Source: Flaccisagitta enflata (lineage: Eukaryota; Chaetognatha; Sagittoidea; Aphragmophora). From it: a stretch of DNA of 64,000 bases. Each line of letters begins with the position of its first letter. Position 1 is the first letter of the stretch. The position numbers were made by a program, and so were the translations under genes. The notes under the pieces are model-generated. The model ran no database searches and was not told where the DNA came from. It saw only the letters and a list, made by a program, of their open reading frames with translations. Positions 28,103-40,010 of this stretch are shown in pieces. The stretch spans positions 20,708,001 to 20,772,000 of the forward strand of contig OZ231126.1 in the NCBI GenBank assembly GCA_965153355.1. Direction: 5' to 3'.

Positions 28103-28507
28103 TGTAAGAGCCTATATCTTGCGGGCCTTACCTTCTTCCACGTAGGCTTGAACCCGATCGCTTGATTGAGTTCCTTTGTAACTAATTAACTATCGAATGT
28201 TAATTGATATTTGTCTTCTTAGATTGCTTGGTTCTCTGCTATGATCTAGGCAAAGAAATACAAAGTGGAAGGTAGTTAACGCGGGACGAAAAAGGGCCTC
28301 TGTGCCAGATAGCCAGTTCTAGAGTCTTAGTTAAGTATCCAGGCAAATAAGCCACAGGGGGCAAACGTAAGGGCTACAAAACTAAATGGTACCAAAACAT
28401 ATCAGACACGAACAGTAAGGCATTTAAATTAAAGCAATGGCACATTGAAAATAGTTTTCATAGTCAGGATTCACAGTTCTGCATATTGCACAAAATCGTC
28501 GCTCATA
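28103..28507 (-). repeat. 5' LTR
   Basis: 405 bases, 404 identical to the other LTR. It should hold the element promoter. No clear TATA box was picked out. A strong splice donor lies near its downstream end (28131). Confidence 0.95.
28126..28135 (-). promoter_or_regulatory. Candidate splice donor in the LTR
   Basis: On the minus strand GAAG|GTAAGG, almost the full animal donor consensus, with the cut at 28131/28132. It lies 28 bases before the LTR end. Retroviruses place the major donor in the leader; a donor here could make spliced RNA for the third ORF. Confidence 0.45.
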
Positions 28508-30800
28508 GTGGTCTCATTGATTTATGTGCTCATGGTGGATTCCCATTGACAAAATTTCTCTTAACTCTGGTGCCATTCTAAATTCCTTTTCAGAAGATTT
28601 CCTTGTTGAGGGTTTCCGAGCGGATCCTGCCCTTTGACGTCTGTGTTTGAGGTCATGCATGACCCAGTGGAAGATACTTTTTGCATCAAGTCTGCCTCAA
28701 ATGGTGGGGGTCCATGGAGTTCTGCTAGTGGTAATGGGAATCTTCGGTCCTCTCGGCCAAGTGTCCCCTTACACGCTGTTGGGAAAGAGGATGAATCAAG
28801 TGTTGTGCGTCCCCAAGTTTGGCTGGGACCCGCCGTTGCCACCTGAAATTGATACATGGGTGGACAAGAGATCCCAAGCTATGTAGCAATTTCAGTTTTT
28901 GCCTATTGTTTATTTATTTTGGTTTGACCTACCATAGGTGAGCCATTAACCTATTCACACTTACTGATGCCTCGATCATCAGCTACAGTGCTGTATCTCT
29001 CTTTGTCATTGAGGTCAGAAGCCTACTCATCTGGGCTGCAGCCAGGTCACGTGTCTCGCCAAACAAGGAGGTCAATGTTACATCAATTAGTCCATTCCTT
29101 GATTGGAATTGCAAGCCACTATCACTGGCGTGGAACTGTCAATGCAGATCAAGGAAACATTGATGTCCAGAGCTCCCAGGAATACTTCTTCACGGATTCC
29201 ACAACAGTCCACTTTTGGATCCAAGGCAAGGATGGAAAGCATCCAGTGTTTGTTGCCATCCATCTCAACCAAATTCAGCTGACACATCCAGATGCTCCAC
29301 TGATGCAGTGGCAGTGGGTACCCAGCAGATATTGTTTCCCAAGATGCTATGCCTGATAACTCCAAGGCTGGAAGTTGTTCCATGAAGGTCCGCACTTCAT
29401 GGCCTGCCTTAAAGATGAGTGGACTTGGCTCTTGGCGCCAATGAAGCCACGGCAGGGACATCCAACGCTGCAGATGCTCATGTTCAGGAAAGTAGCCTTG
29501 CAGTTCTCATTGATCACGCACATTGTCAGTTCCATTCTCAAGTTTGCAGGCTGCTCCCTCAATTTTGTCCCTCCCTAGCGTGTCAGAGATGCAAGATGCT
29601 TAAGATCTCCTCATTTGAGACTACCAATGTCACTTCTAAGCAAAGATCATGGTCTACGCGAAAGGGACAGTGGAGAGAAGGATCAAGCAAGTCCTCAACA
29701 GGTCAGATTTGTCTTTCCGCCAGTTATGTCCATTTGTAGATGACAAGGAATTTCTTCTTGTTGGTGGAAGGCTGGATCTTTGCTGAGAGGCATTCGAAGT
29801 ATCTTGTTCATTGATTTTGCCTTATGATGATCCTTACATTAATCATCTTATCAAATTGAATCAAAAGGAGTATGCCGCAGCCTCTATGCTACACCATCAG
29901 TTTTGGATTATCAAGGGTCGCCAAGCCATCAAGAAGGTTCTTTGGCAATGCCTTTCATGTCATCCTCACCACCATTAGCTGGAGCAACAACAGATTGCGC
30001 CTTTCTCGTCTTATTGCCTTAATGTTGCGCCACCCTTCAGGGACACCAGAATCAACCTATTTGGACCTGTTCCAATTAAGTCTGGATGTCATGGGAGGAA
30101 CGTGTGGGTGGTGTTTTTCTGTTGCATGCAAGTCAGAGCAGACTACCTTGAAGTACCTAAAACATTCATCGAAACTCTACACCGTTTCCACTTTTTTACC
30201 CATGTGTCTCCACAGTAATCGAGGAATAAATTTTGCTGGTGCCAACAATATGCTGCAGTTAATGCTTGCCCAGTGGGAGAATGCCCCTGAGTCTGTTCTA
30301 TTTCCTCGGCCAGCGGGCATCAAGTGGTTCTTTATCCCACCTTATGTGCCGCATCAAGGAGGAAGCTAGGAGTGGTGAAGGAGACCATTGGGGGTATCTC
30401 CACCTCCGGTCTACCTTCTGGTACAAACAGTTCTACATTGTCTTTCAATTTGTCGCAAAAATCGTCAGCAGTCGCTTATTGATGCATTTCTCCTCTGACC
30501 CTCAAGATCACCATCCACTGATGCCAGTGCATTTCCTCAACAATGATGTCTCATCTAATTGTTTTGGCTGACACATTCCCATTTGTGCCACTCTCTGGAA
30601 CGGAGCTGCGTCGTTCAAAGGACGTTTTTTGTCCAATCCTCAATTCATTCTGGAACCAGTGGACCACAGAGTATGTCGCAAATCTCCAGATGAGGTCCAA
30701 GTGGATCTACTGCCATCGCAACACTGCCAAAGGTGATATTGTCCTCCATGTTAAAATGTTTTTGACCAGGGTATCATACTGGTAATTGGAAGCTTTCTTG
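28508..30800 (+). pseudogene. BEL/Pao pol relic, right part
   Basis: Fragments in shifting frames follow the BEL/Pao pol order. Next to the LTR lies the end of RT (LCAHGGF). Near 28720-28860 lies the connection segment with IFGPLG, GWDPPLPPE and W. RNase H has TDAS at about 28962 and TDSTT at about 29194. The integrase zinc region ends in LSCH near 29955; the integrase core has SNRG near 30215 and PPYVPHQGG near 30345. A C-terminal module with FWNQWTTEYV and QMRSKW lies at 30640-30790. There are many stops and frame changes, so it is dead. No LTR was identified. It is the host sequence into which the 14.7-kb element inserted. Confidence 0.8.
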
Positions 30801-31440
30801 TATTCACAATCGCATTTGTCATTAGTTGAAAGGCTCAGCCAGGTGCTACTCAATTCTTGCGTAGAATATCAAAAAAGTAGTTATGCCTTATAAGGCTTGC
30901 CAATATATGTATCAGCATGATAGTAGTTCTCGTTGTTGTGGTAGTTGGTATTAAGCATTATGTTCCCTACTTGACCCATTCAGACAAATTGTTAAGCCTG
31001 AGAGAATAATGGACTTTTTTCAATTGCGTAATGGACATTTGTTTGGTGTAGATGGATTAATTAACCCTGCAAGTGAGCAATAGATGGTGGCTAATTGGTG
31101 TTCAAGTGGAGCTTGGGAGTAGAATTTGATGTATTGGTTGGTGTGCGTGGATTTGTGAGAGCACCATTTGGTTTCTGTTGGATGTTGCTGTCAATGCTAT
31201 ACTGATCAAATTTGCATCAGCAGCACTAAAAAGCACAGCAAACATGGCCTATTTTTAGCGGAATAAGTTAAAACTTGGTGTGTAGTCTCAAAATGAAGTA
31301 AGGGGCTGAAGCTTGGTTGTAGATGCAAGCATGCAATTTTGGTTATCAATGTGAGTTATCCAGGCCAGTTGGTCAATTGGCTGCAATATTTAAAAGAAAT
31401 TATGGGAATCACTTAATGAATCCAAAAGATAATTTTGTAT
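30801..31440. other. No gene seen
   Basis: Unique sequence after the BEL/Pao relic. It could hold a decayed BEL 3' end, but no direct repeat partner was found. Confidence 0.4.
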
Positions 31441-31455
31441 CTTTGAATGAATTAC

Positions 31456-31806
31456 CGCTGCAGTTCTTTGCCATCATGAGGAACTTAGCCCTTGGGGAAT
31501 CACGTGGGATCAGGTCCAGAGTAACGACTTTCACCCAAGGCACAGTTTCACGAACCCACCGGGCAAATTCCTGCATCATTTCTTGAAGTTGCAGCAAGGT
31601 CATGGTGATAGATTTCGAGCCATCTTCATGTTTCACTTCAACATCATTTCCTCCAATTACTGTTACTATCTTCTCGAGTCTGTCCAGTAATCCGTCTTCC
31701 TTCTTCATCAGAATGATGGACTTGGCATGACCAATTCTGCCAGCTGGGACGGAGGAAACCGATCCTTCATGCAATTCATCCATGATAGAGCGAAGATGAC
31801 TGGCAC
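31456..31806 (-). CDS. SGNH-hydrolase-like gene, second exon
   Basis: 117 codons with clean borders: acceptor TTTTGCCAG before 31806 and donor AGCG|GTAATT at 31455-31456, both phase 1. It begins GASHLR, the position of the GDS nucleophile block in SGNH/GDSL hydrolases, and continues to VIGGNDV (block III, GxND), then a helix and VPWVKVVTLDLIPR. The Ser of the first block is kept as GAS. The His-containing last block would be in a later exon that I did not find. Similar domains occur both in host esterases and in retroelement ORFs, so origin is open. Confidence 0.6.
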
Positions 31807-31906
31807 CTGGCAAAATGATCATAAAATGCAGGATCTATGATCATATGCCTCCTTAGGCCTTAAATCAATTACATTCCATATCAAAACATATCAATAAATT
31901 TCATTT

Positions 31907-32115
31907 TTAGTCGCGTGCTACGCGACTCTATAAGCCACTTTTTGGTCCGTTGGTCCGTCACAATGTATGTCACAAAGTATGTCACAAAGTTGTTTTAAAG
32001 GCTTTTTATCGCATTTTTATGCCTCTTAATAGTGAAAAGAAACTTTGATGATTGAACAGTCGTTTGTCAAGTGTTTTTGAAAAAATCTTGAAAGAGAATG
32101 GGTCCGCGACTGGGG
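31907..32115 (+). mobile_element. R1 repeat, variant subfamily, left end
   Basis: Begins tttttagtcgcgtgctacgcgactctataagcc with a perfect hairpin. It is followed by ggtccgttggtccgtcacaa and a segment shared with the copy at 47.1 kb (gttttaaaggctttttatcgc). The matching right end, ggtctaatgaccttgttta, is at about 33417-33437. Other repeats lie between the two ends, including the 162-bp array. Confidence 0.6.
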
Positions 32116-32117
32116 TC

Positions 32118-32285
32118 AATCAGCGTTGTCAAACGGTGTTGAAATACGGCGTTGTAAAACGGCGTTGTAATACGGCGTTGTAATACGGCGTTGTAATACA
32201 GCGTTGTAAAACAGCGTTGTAAAACGGTGTTGTAAAACAGCATTATAAGGCGTTTGTAAAACGGCGTTTGTAAACCGGTCGTAGC
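32118..32285. repeat. 14-bp minisatellite
   Basis: About eleven units of acggcgttgtaata and close variants (acagcgttgtaaaa). Confidence 0.85.
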
Positions 32286-32339
32286 AAGTTTTAATCAAAT
32301 TGGTGGAAAACTACCGAAATAATGCAACTTTTTTAATTT

Positions 32340-33180
32340 TAAGAAGGTAGGGTGGTTGAGTAATAAACTGGTTTTGCCGGTTAGCATGCTAAAATCGTGT
32401 TAAATCACTTACAAACATCGAGTTATTTCATTTTGAATCTATATACCAAGTTTTGACCAAATTGGTTGAAAATGATGAAGTTTTGCACAAATATCACTTT
32501 TAGGGTGGTAGGCTGGCCGGCTGGTAGGCCAGTTAGCATGACAAAATCTTTATAAATCAAATTCATATGTTGAGTCCTTCCATTTAGGGACTACATACCA
32601 AGTTTCAACCAAATTGGTTGAAAAATGCCGAAGTTATGCACGTTTTTCACTTTTAGGCTGGAAGGCTAGTTGGGTGGTAGGCTGGTTTGGCTGGTTAGCA
32701 TGCTAAAATCTTTACAATTCAAATACATATATTGAGTCTTTCCATTTTGAGACTTCATACCAAGTTTCAACCAAATTGGTTGAAAAATACCCAAGTTATG
32801 CACATTTTTCACTTTTAGGCTGGTAGGCTAATTGGGTGGTAGGCTGGTTTGGCTGGTTAGCATGCTAAAATCTTTACAATTCAAATACATATGTTGAGTC
32901 CTTCCATTTAAAGACTACATACCAAGTTTTAACAAAATCAGTTGAGAAATAAAAAAGTTATGCACGTTTTTCACTTTTAGGCTGGTAGGCTGGTTGGGTG
33001 GTAGGCCGATATGGCCAGTTAAAAAGCTAAAATCTGTACAATTCAAATACATATGTTGAGTCCTTCCATTTAGAGACTACATACCAAGTTTCAACCAAAT
33101 TGGTTGAAAAGTACGGAAGTTATGCACGTTTTTCACTTTTAGGCTGGTAGGCTGGTTGGGCCGGTTGGGTGGGTCGGATT
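32340..33180. repeat. 162-bp tandem array, copy 1
   Basis: About five units. The motif tgagtccttccatttagaga recurs at 32571, 32733, 32895 and 33057, exactly 162 bases apart. Each unit has ccaagtttcaaccaaattgg, gttatgcacgtttttcactt and ggctggtaggctggttgggt. A second array is at 36.3-37.0 kb. It lies in the intron of the SGNH-like gene. Confidence 0.9.
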
Positions 33181-33289
33181 ATAATATACGCATAGGATGT
33201 AAAGCGGCTTACTCTGGTTCAACTTCCCTCCAAATATGAAGCAAATTGGTCAAGGCATTCAAAAGTTAGCCCATTTTTAAAAGTGTGGA

Positions 33290-33440
33290 CAACAACGACA
33301 ACACCCACCCGCCTCGAATTATAGTCCGCGTCGGAATGGTATTCCGTCGCGGACAAAAAAAATTGTTTGTCGTCTGTCTCCCTGGCATTTTTTAAAAGTG
33401 CCGATGCATGCGATTTAGGTCTAATGACCTTGTTTATCTT
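33290..33440 (+). mobile_element. R1 variant, right end
   Basis: Contains attatagtccgcgtcgg, ttttttaaaagtgccgatgca and the end ggtctaatgaccttgttta, a short palindrome. The same end closes the copy at 47.13-47.39 kb and, inverted, opens the one at 43.77 kb. Confidence 0.55.
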
Positions 33441-33494
33441 TAAATGGATGTTCAAACTTAAAGGATTGAATTTGCTTAAGGTAGATTGACTTAC

Positions 33495-33597
33495 CAATGT
33501 ACCAGCACTTCTTGCTTTGCCATCGCTCACAGACAAATCTCGGATTCATTCCTTCTTCATCTCGGATACGATATCGTTTGAACGAGTAGTAAGCCAT
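33495..33597 (-). CDS. SGNH-hydrolase-like gene, first exon
   Basis: An ATG at 33597 starts 34 codons plus one base. The exon ends at a perfect donor, ATTG|GTAAGT (33494-33495), phase 1. The frame joins in phase to the exon at 31806. The short N-terminus is rich in Tyr, Arg and Lys with CERWQSKKCWYI and then runs directly into the GASHLR strand, as expected for the first strand of an SGNH fold. The 1.7-kb intron holds R1 sequence and two tandem arrays. Confidence 0.6.
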
Positions 33598-33599
33598 GG

Positions 33600-35110
33600 T
33601 AAAAGTTTAACTCAATAACGATAAACTAGGATATAAAGGATATGATATATGTCCAAAATATTGATGAATTTCAACAACAGAGCTCTGTTGTAATACTAGT
33701 AAATCTTAAATAGTCTAAAATCATGAATCATATAGAGGCTAACAAAAGTTATTGAATAAAGAACAGTACAGCTTTTGACTATGATTGGAAAAAGACGCAA
33801 TTGGAAAAATAAGCATAGAAAATACTTTAAAAAACAAAGATAAAATAAAAGAAATATGTACAACTTTTCCCCCACAGCAATAGTATCATTAAAACAAAAT
33901 CTTTAAAATTTCAAATTATCAAAAAATTCATGCATTTTATTGATGTAAAAATACACAGTATCCTCCATTAACAAAGTGTTTTTTTTTATTGGTTTTCTGT
34001 TTTTTCAAAAATATAAAAATATATATATATACATTCATATAAATCATTATATGGAACAACTCTGAAAAAATATTTACTATGTTTTCATACATCTAAGATT
34101 GGGAAACAGTTCTTGGAGGGTGTCTGCTGGTTATCACATACCCATTTCTCTATTTGCTCTCATCCTCCCACTTGTTCGTTACCTCTGTGCGATAGAGTGC
34201 TGGTTCGAACAAAAGGCTGACCTTTAAGAGCGTAAACTAAAATGTGATGTTCAAGGCCTGTTCCTATGAAACACGATTACGTTATTGGAAGTAGTGCTTA
34301 GATTCTGGTACCTCCTAGATCATGACTTGCGAATAGTGTCGTGAGCCTAAATGTTGTTCATCAATATCTGTATAGTTGACATGCTATCTGAAAGCCGAAG
34401 CAAACTAGATACAGACCTAACTAGCTAGATATAGTTTAATCCATAGTTTAATCCACACTTGACCAAAAAGCATTCTGAATTGGCCAGAGATTTCTTGCCT
34501 CTGTCACACTCGCAAGACTTATCAACTGCAGACATAAGTATCCTACAGTGTGTATTACACTGCACCAATTTTCCATATGGCTATGCAATACCAAAATTCT
34601 TTCAATCACGAGGAAATTTTGTTATTAAAAGTAGGTTCGTCATTCTCCTTGCCCCCTCCCTTGGTAAATCTTTTTCTGTGTCTGCTTGTTGGCTTCTCTT
34701 AAGTCCCCAATCCCACCATGTCTGTCTTACTCCGCGCATGCCCATCCCCTGCTCTATAGATTCTACCCTCTCACTGCCATTTCAAGGATATACAGTGTTT
34801 TTGCTTTTTTGTTTGGCTCTTCAAATCCGTTTGAGTGAGTTTTAACTGTATGTAACATCCATTTTTTTTTGTTTACCCTGCAGCCTGGTAACTTTTGAAG
34901 AAAAGTGTGTTGCACATATCGATATCGCGAAAGAGGAGCTAGTGTTAAACGCATGCACGCATTCCGATAGGCAGAATATTGGTGAAGGTTTGCGGTCAAG
35001 GGGGGGGAGGAGGAAGGGGGAAAGCGGCGGGAAAAAGATGGCGGTGGAGCTGGAAGAGATGGGACAACATGCGGAATCCTCGTTAGTAAATCATCGAATC
35101 TCAATCTTAC
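33600..35110. other. No gene seen
   Basis: AT-rich sequence with short tata runs near 34020. A 128-codon plus-strand open frame at 34459-34845 has no recognisable feature. This would be the promoter side of the SGNH-like gene, but no promoter element is evident. Confidence 0.45.
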
Positions 35111-35114
35111 TTCA

Positions 35115-35640
<526 letters not shown>

Positions 35641-35665
35641 GGGTCCGCGACGGAGGGGGGTTAAA

Positions 35666-36255
35666 GATTCACGGTGGGCCTTAATTAAATATGAGTTCAT
35701 AAAAATCCTCAATGGTAGTGACGTGTATGAGTAGGTACAATTCATTGTAGAGAATTGATGTTGACCCTTAAAAAAAAATTTCCCTTGAAAATTTTTGTAA
35801 AATTCATTAAAAATTATCAATTTTCCCTTATGTTTACATATTGATCTGAAGGATATATCTATTCTAAAACTCTGATTCAAGATTCATATTCCTGGTAAAA
35901 TTTCCAATCATTTGAGAGGTCACACTATATAGTTTCATGTAAAAATAAGATTTTCATGTATTAGGCCACCGTTACTTTATTTGTAACAGTGGTATAAAGA
36001 TTGAAAATTTTGTTTATTGATAAAACTATATAGTGCGACCTATCAAATGATTGGAAATTTTATCAGGAAAATGAATCTTGAATCAGAAATTCAAAACACA
36101 TAAATCCTACAGTTTTATATCAAATATAAGGGATAAGGGATAAGGGAAATCTTTTTTTAGGGGTCAACATTTATTCTCCACTAAAAATTGTACCAACTTA
36201 CACAAGTCACTACCATCGAGGATTTTTTTGAACTAATATCCAATTAAGGCCCACT
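35666..36255. mobile_element. Fold-back element
   Basis: Imperfect inverted arms of about 290 bases meet near 35963. The left arm has gtgggccttaattaaatatg, aatcctcaatggtagtgac and gttgaccctt. The right arm has aggggtcaac, gtcactaccatcgaggat and ccaattaaggcccac. The centre (gccaccgttac...gtaacagtgg) is shared with the fold-back at 39.2 kb. No ORF. Confidence 0.8.
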
Positions 36256-36329
36256 GTGGATTACCAATTCCATAAGATTGCTTTGACCAAAAGATCGCTA
36301 ACCCTGTAAGTTGGCCAAAACTATAAGTG

Positions 36330-37040
36330 TTAACATTTAGAGCCTCCATACAAAATTTCATGCAAATCCGTTGAAAAATGGCAAAGTTATGCACGTTTTT
36401 CACTTTTGGGCTAATAGGGTGGTTGGGTGGTAGGCTGGTTTGGATATCTTGTGTGCATATGTTGAGTTCTTCCATTTAAAGACTCCATACTAAGTTTCAA
36501 CCAAATTGGTAGAAAAATGTCCAATTTATGCAAGTTTTTCACTTTTAGGAAGGGAAGCTGGTTGGGTGGTAGGTCGGTTTGGCCGTTAAGCATGCTCAAA
36601 CATTAATATATCACATATATGTGTTGAGTCCTTCCATTTAGAGACTCCATACCAAATTTCAACCAAATTGGTTGAAAAACGCCAAAGATGTGCACATTTT
36701 TCACTTTTAAGCTGTTAGGCTGGTTGGATGGTAGGCTGGTTTGACAGGATAAATAGTGCGCATATGTTGAGTTCTTCCATTTAGAGACTCTTTACCAAGT
36801 TTCAACCAAATTATTTAAAAAATGACAAAGTTATGCAAGTTTTTTACTTTTTGGTTGGTAGGCTGGTTGGGTGGTAGGTCGGTTTGGCAGGTTCGCACGC
36901 TCAAATGCATATTAATCACATACATATGTTGGGTCCTTCCATTTAGAGACTCCAAACCAAATTTCAATCAAATTGGTTAAAAAATGCCAAAGTTATGGAC
37001 GTTTTTCACTTAGGCTGGTTGGGCTGGTTTGATCACAAAA
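36330..37040. repeat. 162-bp tandem array, copy 2
   Basis: About five units of the family at 32340-33180, with spacing 162, 143 and 162. The array is followed, like the first, by gatgtaaagcg and by attatagtccgcgtcgg, which occurs twice more, at about 37165 and 37280. Confidence 0.85.
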
Positions 37041-37334
37041 ATCAGATAGGATGTAAAGCGCCTTACCCTAGTTCAACTTCCCACCAAATATAAACCAAAT
37101 TGGTCAAAGCATAAAAAAGTTTTCCATTTTTTAAATTCCGTGATAACGACGACACCCACCCGCCTTGAATTATAGTCCGCGTCGGAATAATATTCCCACC
37201 AAATATAAACCAAATTGGTCAAAGCGTAAAAAAGTTATCCATTTTTTAAATTCCATGATAACGACGACGACGACACCCACCCGCCTTGAATTATAGTCCG
37301 GGCAGGAGCTGTATGCTCAAAAAATTCAAAACAC

Positions 37335-37815
37335 TGTAAAAGTAATAGTCGCAAAAGTGTTAGATGGTAGGTTGTGGTTGAAGTTGAGGGGGGAGCAGGG
37401 CAGCGACTCCGTAGGGGTCAATGACCTATACTTTCACTCATATGGGGTATTTTCTCCTCATTCTTCTTCTCCTCCTCCGCACCCTACCTCTCCCAGCCTC
37501 CAGGCCCATATCTCAGCCTGGAGGCCCATATCCTAGCCTCAAGGCCCAAATCCCTAGAGACAAGAATCTGGGCCTTAGGATTGGGATCTGGGCCTTAGGA
37601 TTGGGATTTGGGTCTTAAGGGTGGGATTTGGGCCTCAAGACTGGGATTTGGGCCTCGAGGCTGGGATATGGACCTCCAGGCTGAGATATGGACCTGTAGG
37701 CTGGGGGAAGGGGGGGTACAAAGAAGGAGAAGAAGAAGCAGGAGGAGGAGAAAATTCCCCATAAAAGTGAAAGCATAGTTCATCAGCCCCTTTGGGGCCC
37801 CTGTCTAAAAATGGA
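37335..37815. mobile_element. R2 element, short copy
   Basis: The left end aatagtcgcaaaagtgttag, gggcagcgact, ctttcactcatatggggtat and tctcctcc is mirrored by ggaggagaaaattcccc, aaagtgaaagc and agcccctttggggcccc. Between them are about ten 20-bp units of gaggcccatatcccagcctc in both orientations. Confidence 0.7.
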
Positions 37816-37899
37816 ATCAACCAACCGACTGACCAACCAACCAAGCGACGGACCAACTAGCGCGTTAATGAAACAGAGAAAATATCTAGTTCTGAAATT

Positions 37900-40010
37900 A
37901 CCACCCTTGAGGATTTACTGGCATATTGGCAAAAGGTTGCGAATCTGCAGTCAAAAATGGTCTCAGGTCAATATTTCGATAGGCTATGGCTACATTTTTC
38001 AGGTCAAAATACTATATAAGGTCAAATTTTCTGACATTATCGATCAAAAAAAGGTTAAATCTAGACAGAAGACCAATTTTACTAACAGGGTCCAGAAATG
38101 TGTAAAAAGTGTGATTTAATTCCACCCACTGGTCACAAGTCTAATTTTAGGGTGGGGAATCTGCTCAGAACATCAAAAAAATTTTCTGGCCAAGATTTAG
38201 GACGTTACCGCTGCATATCTCAGGTCAAAAGGCCATATAAGGTCAAAATTTCAAAGTGGGAAATTTGAAAATCTGATTGCAAATTCAGAATCCTTGTGAA
38301 AAAACTACCAAAAGAAAGTGCCTTTCCTTTTTTGGCAGCGGCCCCAAAGGGCCAATGTCCTGTAGGACACAGGGTGAATTTCCAGACATCCTTCCGTACA
38401 TGTGTCTATCCATATATCTGACCGTCCATACATCCGTCTGTCCCTCCCCCCCGCATCAAAGCTTCTGAGCCTCATGTTCCCATTGAATGCAAAACTGAAG
38501 AAATGCAAAATTCCTATTAAATAACAAGGAAAGTAGCCCCAAAGGCCTCAAATGTGCCTTCTCAGGACATCTGAAAATTCACCCGTGTCCTACAGGACAT
38601 CGGCCCTTTGAGGCCGCTGCCCTGCTCTCACTCCACTTTTACAGCTAACTACTTCAAACAGGGCATTGGGCACCGCTGACCATGTGCGATCCTTGGATGA
38701 CTAGTTTGAAATTCCTTCTGGAACACAGTTGAAATTATCTTCAATCGTCAAAATAAACCAAATTTTAAATAAAAGAGCAAATTTGACATGCACGTTACCT
38801 TTAAAATTAAATTAGACCATGTTCTAGTTGGATTATCAAAGAAAAGAAAGACACTTTCTACTCATACCTTTTTGCAAGGATTCTGAATCTGCAATCAGAA
38901 TGTCAAATTTCCCACTTTGAAATTTTGACCTTATATAGCCTTTTGACCTGAGATATGCAGCGCACTGTGCTTTTATAAAAATTTTAAGTGGAAAGTCATA
39001 TAACTGTGGGTTTTTCTGCATTTTTGAGCAGTATTGGGATGTAAGAGCATGTAACTAGCAAAAATAAAATCATTCCCCAAGCGCTTTTTGAGTAATCTTC
39101 AAAATAGAAAAAAATCAAACCTATTTGTAATGCAGATTCTAATGAGTTGTATTGGCTCATTTTTTGATTCCATATTGTTATTCTATAGAAAATTTCCTTT
39201 CATTTGATAGGTCACACTATATGGTTTTATATAGAAATTAGGTTTTCATATTTTGAGCCACCATTACTTTTTTGTAACGGTGACTCAAAAAATGAAAATT
39301 CTAATTCTTTGCAAAAGTATAGAGTGCGACCTATCAAATGAAAGGGAATTTTGCATAGATTAACAATATAGAATCAGAAATTTAGTCAACACATACCAGA
39401 AATATCTGCATTGAAATTAGGTCTATTTTTTTCTGATTTTGAAGGTTACTCAAAAAACGCTCAGGGAATGATTTTGTTTTTTCTAATTACATGCTCTTAC
39501 ACCCCAATACTGCTCAAAAATGCAGAAAAACCCACAGTCATATGACTTTCTACTCAGAATTGTTTAAAAAGCACAGTGACGTGGTAGCGGCCCAAATCTT
39601 GACCAGAAAATTTTTTGGATGGTCTGTGCTGATTCCCCACCCTAAAATTGGTCTTATGACAAGTGGATGAAATTAGATCACGTTTCTAGACCCTGTTACC
39701 AATTTTACTCTATTTTGGATGCTGGACGCTAATTTTGACCATGTTCCACTCAAAATAGAAAGCCACTTTCTTTTTAGAGTTTTTCCCAAAGATTTTGAAT
39801 CTGCACTCAGATTGACAAATTTCCAACTTTGAAAATTTGACCTTATGTAGTATTTTGAACTGAGAAATGTAGCCGTAGCCTATCAAAATATTGACCTGAG
39901 ACCATTTTTGACTGCAGATTTAAATACCTGGGGTTAACATTGGTCTAGTATGGGATGGACGGTAAGAGCCCAGAATTTTGATATGATCCTGAGATTTTTT
40001 ACTGTAAACG
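37900..40010. mobile_element. Compound inverted-repeat element (family R3)
   Basis: Outer arms share ggtctcaggtcaatatttcg and taggctacggctac-like sequence: about 37945-38035 and, inverted, 39840-39940. A second pair (gcagtattgggatgtaagag) lies at about 39030 and 39490, with a palindromic centre near 39273. A third pair, about 38150-38330 against 38850-38965, surrounds an R2 element. This is a nested set of fold-backs. The family recurs at 54.6-55.7 kb. No ORF. Confidence 0.75.
38325..38690. mobile_element. R2 element nested in R3
   Basis: Inverted ends ggcagcggccccaaagggcc, tgtcctgtaggacac and gtgtcctacaggacat, ggccgctgccc, then gctgaccatg. The interior is short and carries little minisatellite. 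Confidence 0.7.

Larger units (their letters stand above)
13829..28507 (-). mobile_element. 14.7-kb Ty3/gypsy-type LTR retrotransposon with extra ORFs
   Basis: Two direct LTRs of 405 bases bound the element. It has a tRNA-Gly-type primer site, a purine-rich tract, gag and pol on the minus strand, and a GTGG target duplication. The pol order protease-RT-RNase H-integrase is that of Ty3/gypsy (Metaviridae). Most such elements are about 5-8 kb. This one is about twice that, because of a gag-like ORF and an RNase-H-like ORF before gag, a 400-residue tail on pol, a 1.3-kb spacer, and a 1,313-codon ORF after pol. All ORFs are intact and the LTRs differ at one position (13835 against 28109), so insertion is recent. 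The GC content of the coding part is higher than that of the flanks. Confidence 0.93.

Noticed and set aside
28508-30800. BEL/Pao relic as a live gene
   Set aside because: Several stops and frame changes, altered catalytic residues, and disruption by the inserted element.
33219-33536. 105-codon minus-strand frame as a separate gene
   Set aside because: It combines intron and R1-derived sequence with the end of the SGNH first exon. A similar peptide appears in the R1 copy at 47.15 kb.
34170-34240. Possible tRNA near ggttcgaac
   Set aside because: No matching acceptor or D arm. Only a partial B-box resemblance.
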